Assembly (NCBI RefSeq): GCF_011386835.1
Contig: NC_088792.1
Location: 216,786,394-216,850,393 of the forward strand
Source: Chrysemys picta bellii
Lineage: Eukaryota; Chordata; Testudines; Emydidae
DNA: 64,000 nucleotides
Direction: 5' to 3'
Part shown: positions 24,601 to 36,600 of the stretch, piece after piece
Layout of the letters: each line of letters begins with the position of its first letter
Position numbering within the stretch: position 1 is the stretch's first letter
Translations under genes and position numbers: made by a program
Notes under the pieces: model-generated
Told to the model about the DNA's origin: nothing
Database searches by the model: none
The model's input: only the letters and a program-made list of their open reading frames with translations

Positions 24601-27600
24601 GGAGCCCTCGAATGATATTCTAGTCTGGATGTTCAGTCTGTGCTGCTAATCAAATCACTCTGTGTAACTCCAGTGTTGTTTTAAAAAATGTGGTCATTCT
24701 CAGGCTATGGCTATGTCTACACTACAAACTTTGGTCGACACTATTTTTGTTTCCATAAAGCCGCCACACTTGGTATACCACTTGTGTGCGTGCATAGTTG
24801 GCTACTTGGGTCAGCAGTGCTCACCAGGAATCCTTGTGTCAATACACAGTGTGGCGCACCATGGGTATGTATGCCAGTGTGCAACCTACCACCATCAAAC
24901 GCACTGTTTTTTGGGAAGCTTTGACAATGCATAGAGGGGCAGAAACCAGTCATGCAGGGGTGACTGGGAGCATGGGTCAGCTTTCAATTATCTCCATCCC
25001 ATAACATCATCTCTATCCCATAATTTTTGCACCTTTTTAAAAATTCCAAGAACTCACACGGCCCTCCTCGCTGTCTACCATCTCTGACTGATGTGTGGAG
25101 CCTGCACAGGGGTTACTGAACTGAGGTGGGGCAATAAGACAGCATGCATCTCTCTATTTTAGCATCTTGCCACAAAGTACATCAACAGAAAGGGCTACTT
25201 TTCTATGGTTATGCAAGCATAGTGGACCACCAGGGACAATTTACCAATTTCAAAGTTTGCTGGTCAGGGAAGGTGCATGATGTTCACATCTCTAAGAATA
25301 CACAACTGTTCAGAAAGCTACAAACAGGGGCTTTCATTTCCAACTGGCAGATTATGATGGGCATTGTTGAAATGCCAACAGTGATCCTGGTTCATGAAGC
25401 CATACACTGGCTGCCTCCACAACACCAAGAAAAGATTCAACGAGCAGTTCAGCAGGTGAAGAATGACAGTTGAATGTGCTTTGATGAAGAAAACCTCACA
25501 ATGTTTATAGCTGCCTGTTGTGTCCGGTATAATACATCTCTACCTCAATATAACGCTGTTCTCGGGAGCCAAAAAATCTTACCGCATTATAGGTGAAATC
25601 GTGTTATATCGAACTTGCTTTGATCCACCGGTGTGCGCAGCCCCACCCACCCGGAGCACTGCTTTACCGTGTTATATCCGAATTCGTGTTATATCGGGTC
25701 GCGTTATATGGGGGTAGAGGTGTATCTCTGAATCAAAGGGGGAAAGTTGCCACCAGGGTGAAAGGTGGAGGTGGAGCAACTGTCTGCTAAGTTTGAACAG
25801 CCAGACACAAGAGCTCCTAGAAGAGCTCAGCACAGAGTTATACAGCTTAGGGAGGCTTTGAAAGAGCACTTTAACAATGAGCCACAGTAATAAATTTATA
25901 AATTGGCCAGATTTGGACAAATTTTCATGAGAACAAAGAATGGCACATCTTTTTCTATCAATCTAGTGATGTCTACACCAGGGGTTAGCTTGGCTTAACT
26001 ATGCCTCTCAGGGGTGTGGATGAATGCTGATGTAATTTTTTCAGTGTAGAGCAGCCCTCAGTCAAGCTAGGCTAGCTCAAGTGCAATTAATTTGAGTGTA
26101 TTAACTCAAGTTAACTGTGCTGTGAAGACACACCCATAAGCACCTAAGAGTCCAATTCTCATTGGAAGTCAATGAGAGTTAGACAATTATGAGCCTATAT
26201 TACTTTTGAGAAATGGGACTTCAGTGCTTTTGAAAATTTTACCCTGCATAACTACAGCTGTACAAAGTCTAGTTTTTTCTCTGATTCTGTATTCTTCAAT
26301 CTAAACCTGCTTGAAAAGAACAGTAAATGTATATTAAACACACAAAAACTATGTTAGAAGAACATTATTAAGGTTACAATGTCAGGTACTCAAAAATTAG
26401 CAAATACTGACTGCAATCTTAATTCAGCCCCCTTCTGCATATGCATTAGGATAAAATGTTAAATTACATGATCACATACTATTTTCCCCTGTCTCATTCA
26501 GTGTAGAGACTATGCTGTGATCACTTAATGAGCAGCTATTCAATATTTTATTTTATCCTCATTGTTCAATGTGTGGCACTATACCTTATCTACTGCACAC
26601 AATTCAAATTCTGCTCTAAAGACACAATTATTAAGTTCCTCATGGGCTATTCTATGGCACCCATCATGCTAATAATTGGAATGCTTCCCAAACATTCATG
26701 AAATCTATGTTCACAATACCCTTGTGGAATGTATTATTATTCCCATTTTGCAGATGGGGAATTGAGGCACAGAGACTGTCTTTTTGTTCTTTGTTTCTAC
26801 AATGCCCAGCACATTGGGATCCTGGTCCATGATTGAGGACTCCTAGATGCTATGATTATACAAATAATAAATAATAATACAGTTCAAAAGTATTTTTGGT
26901 TGCCAAATCTGAGAATGCTAGGATCTGACTTTTCAGAGTACTTAGAATTATTATATAGCACTTTGTATGTTCAAAGCACAGCTCCCACTCACTTCAGTTA
27001 CAGCTATAAGTGCTCAGCACTTCTGCAAATCAGACTGTCGGGTCTCAGCATGAGCACCCAGAAAAGGAGGAATACACAATAGGTGACCTCCTGTAAAAAG
27101 TTTAGCTGACTTGCCTAGCATCATATAGGAACTCTGTGGCAGAGATAGGGATAGAATCCAGTTCTCTAGGGCAGCATTCAACTGCCTTACCCATGAGATC
27201 ATCCTTTCTCTTCCTGCAGTCCCCTGCCTCCTTACTCACTACACACCTTCCAACTTCTGCAACAAATGAGGCAGGAGTCCTATATTCAACATCCTCCTTC
27301 ACTACATAACCGTGCTCCATCCACAGAGCAGGTTCATCCTGTGCACTGATTGAGGTAGGAGTCCGGTGGAAAACAGTATGTGATTATGTAATTAAAGTCT
27401 GCATCATAATGCATACCCAGAAGGGAAGCCAAATTAAGGTGGCATAAGCAACCTTAAGTCTGGCATTTCCTAACTTTTGAGTACTTGACTTTGCACCCTT
27501 TATAACATTTCTTTAACATAGTTTGTGTGCATATAATTAACTAAGATTTAAAAAACCAAACCAACAAATTCCATCCTGTGGTATCATCAAATGAGTCATC

Positions 27601-30600
27601 AGCAGGGCTGGAAACTTTAGATCCATTGCACCAACCTTTGCCATTTGAGCTAATGGTGTAATTTACAGCAATAGTACATTGTCATCCTCTATGTACACCA
27701 GAACTAAAAGGGAATGGAACTCTTTGCCAGTGGGTTGTACAGACATTTGCTCACAGCAGAGGAATGACGAGACTCAGAAATATTGGGTTCCAGTCCAGGT
27801 TCTTTAAAGAAGTGTTCTCTACTAAGCACAGACAATTCTGACCCTCCTCCACCCCTGCTTCATCCATTCCAACCCCTCCCTGTCCCAGTCTTGACTCTCC
27901 CCCATCCTGGCTCAGTCCCAATCTTATTCTCCTAGTCTACTCAGTCAATCTCCACCCCTCAGGCTTCTCATCCCAGTCCCAATCTATTTACAGAGCAAGT
28001 TCTAGTATCACCCTTCCAGACTCCCTGTCACAGTCCTTTTCTCCCCTCACTCCCCGTCCTAGTCTTTCATCCCCCTTTTCCAGTCTCCTTACCCACCCAT
28101 TCCAATTTTCTCCCTCCCCAGGTTCCCTCTGACAGCCTCTTTGCCCAGACAGTCTTAGTTTTCCCCCACACCTCATCTCATTGTCATGTGTCTCCCTCCT
28201 TCTCACTGCTCCACTGGATCCCAGTCCCAGTCTCCTTGCCCAATCAGTCCTAGTCTCACTTCCTGGCTCCTCGTCCAATCTCAGTCTCCCCCACGCTGGC
28301 AGAATCCCAGCCCTTCCTATTTTCTTCCCTGACATTCAGGCCCAGTCTCCTTGCCCAGCCAGTCCCAATCTCTCCCCACAACTCCCAATCCCAGTTTCTC
28401 TCTCCATCATCCCTGCCCGCCTCCAGTCCCAATCTACTCCCCTGCTCCAGGTCTGGCTGTTGTCTCCACTGCATTTGAATAAGGCAGCTTCCTTCTCTAT
28501 GTTCTCTTAGCCCAGCAGGGGGGACACTGACAGCACAGAAGAGACAGGTTACCTGCTCTCAGTTCCAGTGCATGGCCCCAGCCTGCAGCTGCACAGAACT
28601 AACATTTTTCAAATATTTATAACTTGGCCAAAATAAAGCCTTCATTCACAACTTCAAAATCTTTACAGAGAAAGAGTCTGACCCATCAAGGAAACTGACT
28701 ACTAATTTAACACCACCAACAAAAATACTACACAGAAAATACTTTATAAAACTGAATATAGGATTCTTATGATTACATGTCACACTTTGTGCTTCAAGTT
28801 TATTTTATAGTTACAATGGCACTGACTCTGAGAACATTAAAGTCTGATGTTTAATAATAAAAATATTTTGAAATGAAGAGACCCTAAAGACAAAATATAA
28901 TGGTCATAAAAGTAAAGTGAAAACCTGGGAGATTCCAATGAACATGAAGTGAAAGCTGAATTAAAGAAACTAAAACCAAATACAGTAATAAACTGAAGCA
29001 AAAAAGGATTCTAAGAATCAGACCTGGGACTCACCCTTGAAAACAAACCTTAAAAAAAAAAATCAATGAAAAGAGAGAATGTAAAAATGCAAACTGATAC
29101 AACAGTAATTTAAAATGAATGGAACTGAACTAAAATTACTCTGTTGTTACAGTAAAAAGAACACCACAGCACCATGGAAATTAGATCCAAAAACTGTTGT
29201 ATATCTAGTTTTGTTTTCCACAAATAGTCTGGCTTTACATTTTTGCCTTCTATTGAGTGTTTTAAAAGACCACATTTCATAATTTCTAGTTGTCGTATAT
29301 GGGACTATTTTGAGATTTCTGTAGATGAAGATTTTGTGTGAGGCTCTTAATTCAGTCTCTCCTATAGTATATTTTTATTTTGTAATCCAACAAACATGCT
29401 TAAAGTGCAGTTCTACTTAAAAATAAATTTCTATGAATATCAGGACTTTTCAGACATGACCTGAAATCTAAAGGACTCACCATCTGAATATTTGATGACA
29501 AGAACTATAGTTCTGCCACTACTTGGCTCCTAACCAAATCAGCCACATTGAGGTCTGTGGAAGGGATGGGCCTGAAACCCAAAAATGACTCTTTAAGTGG
29601 CTCCACAGATGATGTTCCTAGCTTAAAGCAGCCTATTTTTAAACCAAAAATTGCCTGTTCTGGTTATGAAAATGGATAGCATGGCCTATGGAGGTAGTAA
29701 CCCCCTCTCTCTCCCCTGCATATCAGTTGGGTATAAATACCTTTCTCCTCTCTCTCTCTAATTTGTATGATGAAATCATTAAACAGCTGGGATTTATACA
29801 GGCAAATTTTACAACCTTTTAAAATTTACTTGGACAGTAAAATATAAGTCAGGGTTGATACTGAATATATTTATATTGGTGGACAAGAATAATGTGTCCA
29901 TTATAACTTTTGGACATGTATTATGCTATTTTTCATTTCTGCTTACTTAATTTGTCTTCTTTTCCCATGTGGTTGTTTTTTATGACTAACTGTTGAACTT
30001 CAGAACACTGATAAAAAAGAAAATTTAAAAAGCAATTACTTTTTTAATGCTATTGGCTCAATTTTTTAGTTATTGCTTCTTCTAAGGGACGGTGCACAGT
30101 CAGATTGCCTTTCAGAGGAACTTTAGTCATATGCTTCCTGGACCCATAATGATGTCCCCTCTTCTGGGACCCTGGCAAGATCTCTGGCACTGAAGATCCC
30201 TCTACATCCCTTTTTCTTATCCTTGTGCATGAGGACAGCTGAGAACAGTACTAATGTATTGTCAAAGTGAAGACCCACTTGAGATTTTGGAAACAATGCT
30301 GAGGTTAAGCCCACATCAACATCTTCATGCTGCTTCTTTGGAGTCAGGAAAGATCCTGGCACTGAACTAAAGGAATTCCCGCACCAGCTTGTTCCAACAA
30401 CAAGGCTCTTCTATGCCAAAAAAGCATCTGCCATTAACCCATCAGTAAGGATTAGTTTTGCACTAGGTTTCTTCAGCACCTGGGAAGTCCTCATTATGAA
30501 AAAAGGGAAAGCACCAATAGGATTTTTAGAAGTGAGTGCTGGCCCCAGCACCAATGAGCTGTCAGCACAACTAAGCTCACATCTCAGAACTGACATTTTT

Positions 30601-33600
30601 CATGATAAAGAGACCTCAGTTCAAGTCACAGGCTTAGGAACTACAGGTAGTAAACCCAGCCCTGTACAGATTTCTTCAATGCACAGATTGTTGCTGATTT
30701 ACCTGGCTTTGAAATAAAAGGCCACCTGCCTTTCACAGCCATAGACAGTGGATCCAAATGTAGATTCAAAGGCCAGACTAATAAAGCTTCCTTGCTGAGA
30801 AAGGTTTGCTGCCTCCATTGCATATCACTCTAGGCCCAAAGGTTGAAGACCCTGCACAGTAAGCAGTGATATGGAAAATTTCCCCCAGGGAGAATAAACA
30901 GTGGCTGCATGAGTCTGCTTCAGTGAACACGGAAGAGCACAACACATCACTTACATCTGTTTGTTATCCAGATTCTTGAAAACTGGATTGGCGACAACTA
31001 ACCTGTGGTAGGCCTTTCAATTCAAATATTAAAATAAACTGTGCAACAGTGCAGAGTTCCCAAAATATGCTAAATAAAGTAGAAAAAGTAGAAAACAAGA
31101 GAAAAAAAAGGAGAATTTTAAAGTAAAACAGAAATCGCTCCAGGTACAGAGGGACAATCACAATACCTCTCAGCTTCCAATGTTCACTGATTCAACACGG
31201 CACTGATGCAGCTCCATTGAGCATGCATTTCATTGCAGAAGGTTTGAAAAGGTCAGCAGTGCCAGGTAGGAATAAGCAGCAGTCCCATGAAGTACTATAA
31301 GATGCTATATTATTACTCTTCATAAACAAAGTTACATTACTGTAACACAATAATGAACAAATTCCATTATATCAAACATATTTTCAATTTACTCAAAATA
31401 AATACTTTCATTTGTGCTATTACAGGAAACCTTAACTTACAAACACACAGAATTTCATGTATTTTTCAGTTTAAAAGATATTTGTTTTATTTATTTGGTT
31501 GTTTATAAATATTCAAAACTCACTTTTTTGTTCCAAGATTTAGCATCTTCCTGTATCTCTTCTTTTTGCTTTACTAACTCTTCAAGGTGTCTTTCTTCCT
31601 TTATAATCTTCTCCTCTGTTTCTTTTAACTTGATACACAATTCAGTCCAAAGAAATTCTGAGTGTTTTAAATCATTCCTAATAGAAACAGAAGAATAACG
31701 TCATTCATTTATTTGGAAGTGTTCCAACATCACCCGTCTCCATAGAGGAGAATGTAAAGCAGATTTGAATCAGTAAAGATTTATTTTGGTTCTCTCTGTT
31801 GCCTAAGTCACTCAAATACTTATATATTAAATAGATTTTGAAATATCTACCCTGACATCATCATCTGCCAGAAGCTGGGGCTGGAAAACAGGGGATGTAT
31901 CACTTGAAACTGCCCTGTTCTATTCATTCCCTCTGAAGCATCTGGCACGGGGCACTGTCAGATGACCGGTACTGGGCTAGAGGGACCCTTAGTCTGACAC
32001 AGTATGACTGCTTTTTTGTTCTTATTCCAGTCAGGCTTTAAAGCTATTCATTTGTACATAAAGAGTTTAACCACACAACTTCTAATTGAGCCTCTAACCA
32101 GTTACTAGTGCAATAGCTTAAAACATGGTTGTGGTTCACACATCCCACAGTTAATAATCAAGCATATTAACCAAGTGCTGTTCCTGCTGTTGGCCTAGTC
32201 TAATGTACAGCTTTCTTCATTTAAGCAATCAGGTGCATAGTCATTTTGTTATGTGCCCAGGTCACTCCTACCTCCTTCCACGCCTCTGTGCAGGTAGGCA
32301 TCCCAGAGTACACTCATGTGTTGAAGGACTCAGATAATACGTTTATGCGGGTACCTAGACTGACAAGCATTATCACTATGGTTTATAATTTATATTGAGG
32401 TAGCACCAAGAGGCCACAACTCCCACTGTGCGAGGCATTTTATAAACAAGAAAAATGACAGTCCCCGCTCCAAAAAGTATCCTCTGGGCACTCTGTCCTT
32501 CCAAAGCTTGTTCTAAAAGGCTATCCAGGCTCCATCAGCAGAAAACCACAGTCTGTTTAAAATGTTCATCAACTTCTTTCTCTGGACATAGCATACTCAT
32601 CATTGTCTAACAAGCTTGTAAGTGATTGCACCAGCTGGCATCTGTAACCAAAACCAAATGGAGAAGCCAACACAGTAGATTAGGTCCAAATGGGAGATAA
32701 AGACCTTGCTTTCACACTGAAGTGAGAAGGGAATTCAGACCGATCTGAATACTGTCATATGCTATCCAATGGTCTATCAATAAATCCTAGCTCACCTTGC
32801 AGGGAGCATGATGCAATGGAGCACCCCTCAATACCAGAAAAAGATAAAAGCACTGAGGCTGCAGTGTAATCAGGTCAAGGACTCCAACAAATGGCAAAAA
32901 AACACTTGTTCCTGTTTTGAGCTAATGTCCTCACAACTACTTCAAACTCAATAATGTTATGGACAGCAGTGACCCCTCCAACTCAGCTGAAGAAACGTAA
33001 GGAAGAGGAAGAAATGAAGAATGAGAAGATACTGTTGGGCACAATTACAGGTTTTGTACACATTCTTTATTACTGCTATATACATGAGAGCATGCTTTGT
33101 GAAAGGGGGAGGAGATCAGGTTAAAGTGCGCCATGGCAGCTAACACATACACACTGTATTTATTATTGTGTTTGTGGAAGCATATTCCCACAAGAGCAGA
33201 AGTATCCCTCACTTCCTGCCTGTTATTCCACCATCCCATAGCTGTATTTTACTCGACTTAGGATGCCCTAAATTGGCGAAGTAATTTCATCCTGTCACAT
33301 CACAGGGAAAATTCCAATGATGGCAGAAGTATAGTGCTGTGTGCTAGATTATTAGAACTACATTGAACCCTGTGTCCAACCATGCACTGTGTATTTCAAA
33401 TATTTAAAGTCCAGTAGATACAGTAATGAAGTCAATCACTGAATTTATATATTTAGATAACTGGTTTCACGATATCAGCAAAAATTATTGCTGACAATCT
33501 CTTTTTTTTAAAACTGATAGATTATCTAGTAAATATAAGCATTTAGCTTACCTAGAATCAGGGTGGATTTGATTTAAATCAAATTGATTTACATCACTAG

Positions 33601-36600
33601 TCAGGAAGACTCGACTTAATCATGTATTTCTACATAAAAGTGCATTCCTGTTGGTTGTTATAACCTTAATACATATTCTTCACAACTCAGAGATAGATGT
33701 AGGTTTCATTTTTAGAAGATACATATTATACATTTTTAAAGTGATTTATTTAGAAAACTTTTCAGATTAGTTTTACAGCTATATCAGAAAATGAATGATT
33801 GTTTGGTTATTTCATTTACCGAACGTCATTGAAGCAGATATTTATGAAGTTATTGGGAGGTGAACTATCTCCAATTCAACAGGTTAATCATTAATATTTG
33901 GAGGATTTTCTTGCTATGCTGTATTAGGAGGAGAACATCACCAGACAGACATTTAAATTGTTTTATTTAATTAAAACAATAACATTATGTATTCTGGATT
34001 TTTGCCTTCAACAGCAAACATAATATTTTAACAAAACAAGCATATGAATTTTTGAATGTATTTAAACATTCAAGTTTTTTAAAATCAAGTTTGTTTTTGT
34101 TAAAATTGTTTTTAATTAAAATAGTTAAATGACATATTTAAAAAAAATAATTAAATCAACTATGTCAGCCAGGTCAACATGAGAAAGTTAAAATATTGGC
34201 TTCTGCAGCTAACTCAGTCGTCTTCACCTTCATTTTCCCATTTGTTCATAATCTGAAAAAGAAAAACAAGCTTTCCTGCTTTTTCAGGTCCTAAACGATT
34301 TCTCCATTTGGAATGAATTAGTCCAAAGGAAGAAAATATTCTTTCTACACCAGCAGAAGAAACTACTGCTGTTAAAAGTGAGATTATCGCTTCAACAGTC
34401 TCTGACTCCAAGTGCTTAAGTGACTTCCACAAGTTCACTGGTGTGACTTTCTTTAAAACATCAGCAAACATATATTTCTTGAATGGTTCTTATTCCCAAA
34501 CTGGGCCTCTTTTACGGCCTGCTGCCGTTAAAAGTTTTCCCTTCTAGTGAGAGAATGGTATGGTAGATCTCAAATCAACGAAGGCTACACTCAGCAAGTC
34601 CTCAAGACTTCTGGAATATGCTGCTCAATCAGTTTCACTTTTGTTTCTACTGCCTGTCCCTCCCATCTCACATTTATCTCCAGATTTCTTCTCCTTGTCC
34701 AGATGTATTCCGCCACCAACAATCATTTAACAAATTCATTAAACTTTTCTAAACTTTGCACTTTTAGAGAGAGGTAAGGGGTTGATTCTGTGTACACAAA
34801 TTTGCAGAGGGACAATAAGGTTGAGGTCTGTTATTTCTCACCTCTATATATTTTTTATTTATTTAAAAACATTTTTGCTGTTAACAAGCATGTTATCTCT
34901 GGAGACACAAATCCACTGTTTGAGAACTGCAAAACTAAGCAGCTCTGAAGGTATCTTCTAGACTGAGCACTAAGTCCCATTGGGTAGATAGAAAGATTGA
35001 CCTAAATAATCTATACAGAAGACCCTGGAGCCCCATAAGATTGGGTCCTAATCCATGAACTACTGGAACTCATTTACAAAACTTTTCTTAAACATTACAT
35101 GAATATATTGTCTCATACTATACAATTAGAACTTATAACTATTCCATGATGATATATCTTTAAGCTATAATGTATCTTAATTAAAACCATCTTTACATAG
35201 GTTTTTTCCTCAAAAAGCATTTTATCAAAAATATCCAATTTAAATAAAAAAATCCATTTTTTAATTTTATTTTTTAAATCATTGATTTTTATCCACCCTG
35301 CCTAGAATCTTTCTGAAGCCTTGCACAGAATATCCGAGTCACTTCTGCAACTTCTTCATCAGGATAAAGGGCAACGTCATTTCCATGTTTCCCTCTGTAG
35401 TTACCATGACTTTCCTATGTCTTTTTGTTCTTTGCTGTGCCGTGAATGTGAACTGTTCAAGAGCATTTTTCTCAGTTTCTTCAGTTGCCTACCAATATGG
35501 CAATTCCACACACCCACTCTCGCCCCAAGCTCCCTCCCAGAGACTGCACCCCCTTCCGGCCCCAAACTCCCTCCCAAAGCCTGCACTCCCAACCCCACCC
35601 CAGAGCCTGCACCAAACTCCACCCCAGAGCCTGCACCCCGATCCCCTCCCTCCACATCCTCTCCCATCCCCAAACTCCCTCCCAGAGCCTGCACCCCCAC
35701 CCCCCAGTCCAGAGCCTGCACCCCCCCCACTCCCAAACTCCTTCCCAGAGCCTGCACACGCTCCCTCCGCACCCCTCCCATCCCCAAACTCCATCCCAGA
35801 ATCTGCACCCCTCACCCCCTCTTACACTCCCACCCCTTGCCCCAGCCCAGAGCCTACACACAAACTCCATTCCAGAGCCTGCACGCCTTCCCTCTGCACC
35901 CCCTCTCATCCCCAAACTCTCTTCCAGAGCCTGCACTCCCACCCCTAGCCCACAGCCTGCACCCAAACTCCATCCCAGAGCCTGCAACCCTCACCCCTTA
36001 CTGCACACCCACCCCCTGCTCCAGCCCGGAGCCTGCAGTCAGCACCCAAACTCCATTCCGGAACCTGCACCCCAGACCCTCTCCCCCACCCAAACTCCCT
36101 CCTAGAGTCCAACCTTTCACCCCTTCTGCACCCAAACACTCTCTCAGAGCCTGCACCCCAATCTCCTGCCCCAGCCCACGGCCTACACCCACACCCAAAC
36201 TCCCTCCCAGAGCCTTAGGCAGGTTGGGAGGACAGGCTCTAGGTGTTCTGGGCACCACCAAAATTTCTACAAACCTGCCGCCCCTGACTCTAAGTGACTC
36301 TATAGCAGTGTCCCTGGTGGAGGGATGGGACTTAGGAGCGGAATCCAATAGGGATGATAATACTGTCAAGCCAAATATCACATCTGATGATAAAGCAAGG
36401 GTGATTGAATAATGTTCTGCAAATGTCTGAGCAGATGCCCAAGTTGCTGCTTTGCATATTTCTGTGACCAGAATGTTAGGCCCAAAAATATGGAGTATAG
36501 AACATTGTTTGGCCAGCTTAGCCAAAGTTAGGCTAACAATAGTTGCTGGGCCATTCCTGTCTCTCTGTGAAACCTGAGGGCATGCTTGCTTGATCTGCAG

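Noticed and set aside
35321..36412. Long plus-strand ORF as a gene for a Pro-rich protein
   Set aside because: It is a minisatellite read-through with equally long frames on the other strand, no splice or promoter context, and the same repeat elsewhere in the window.
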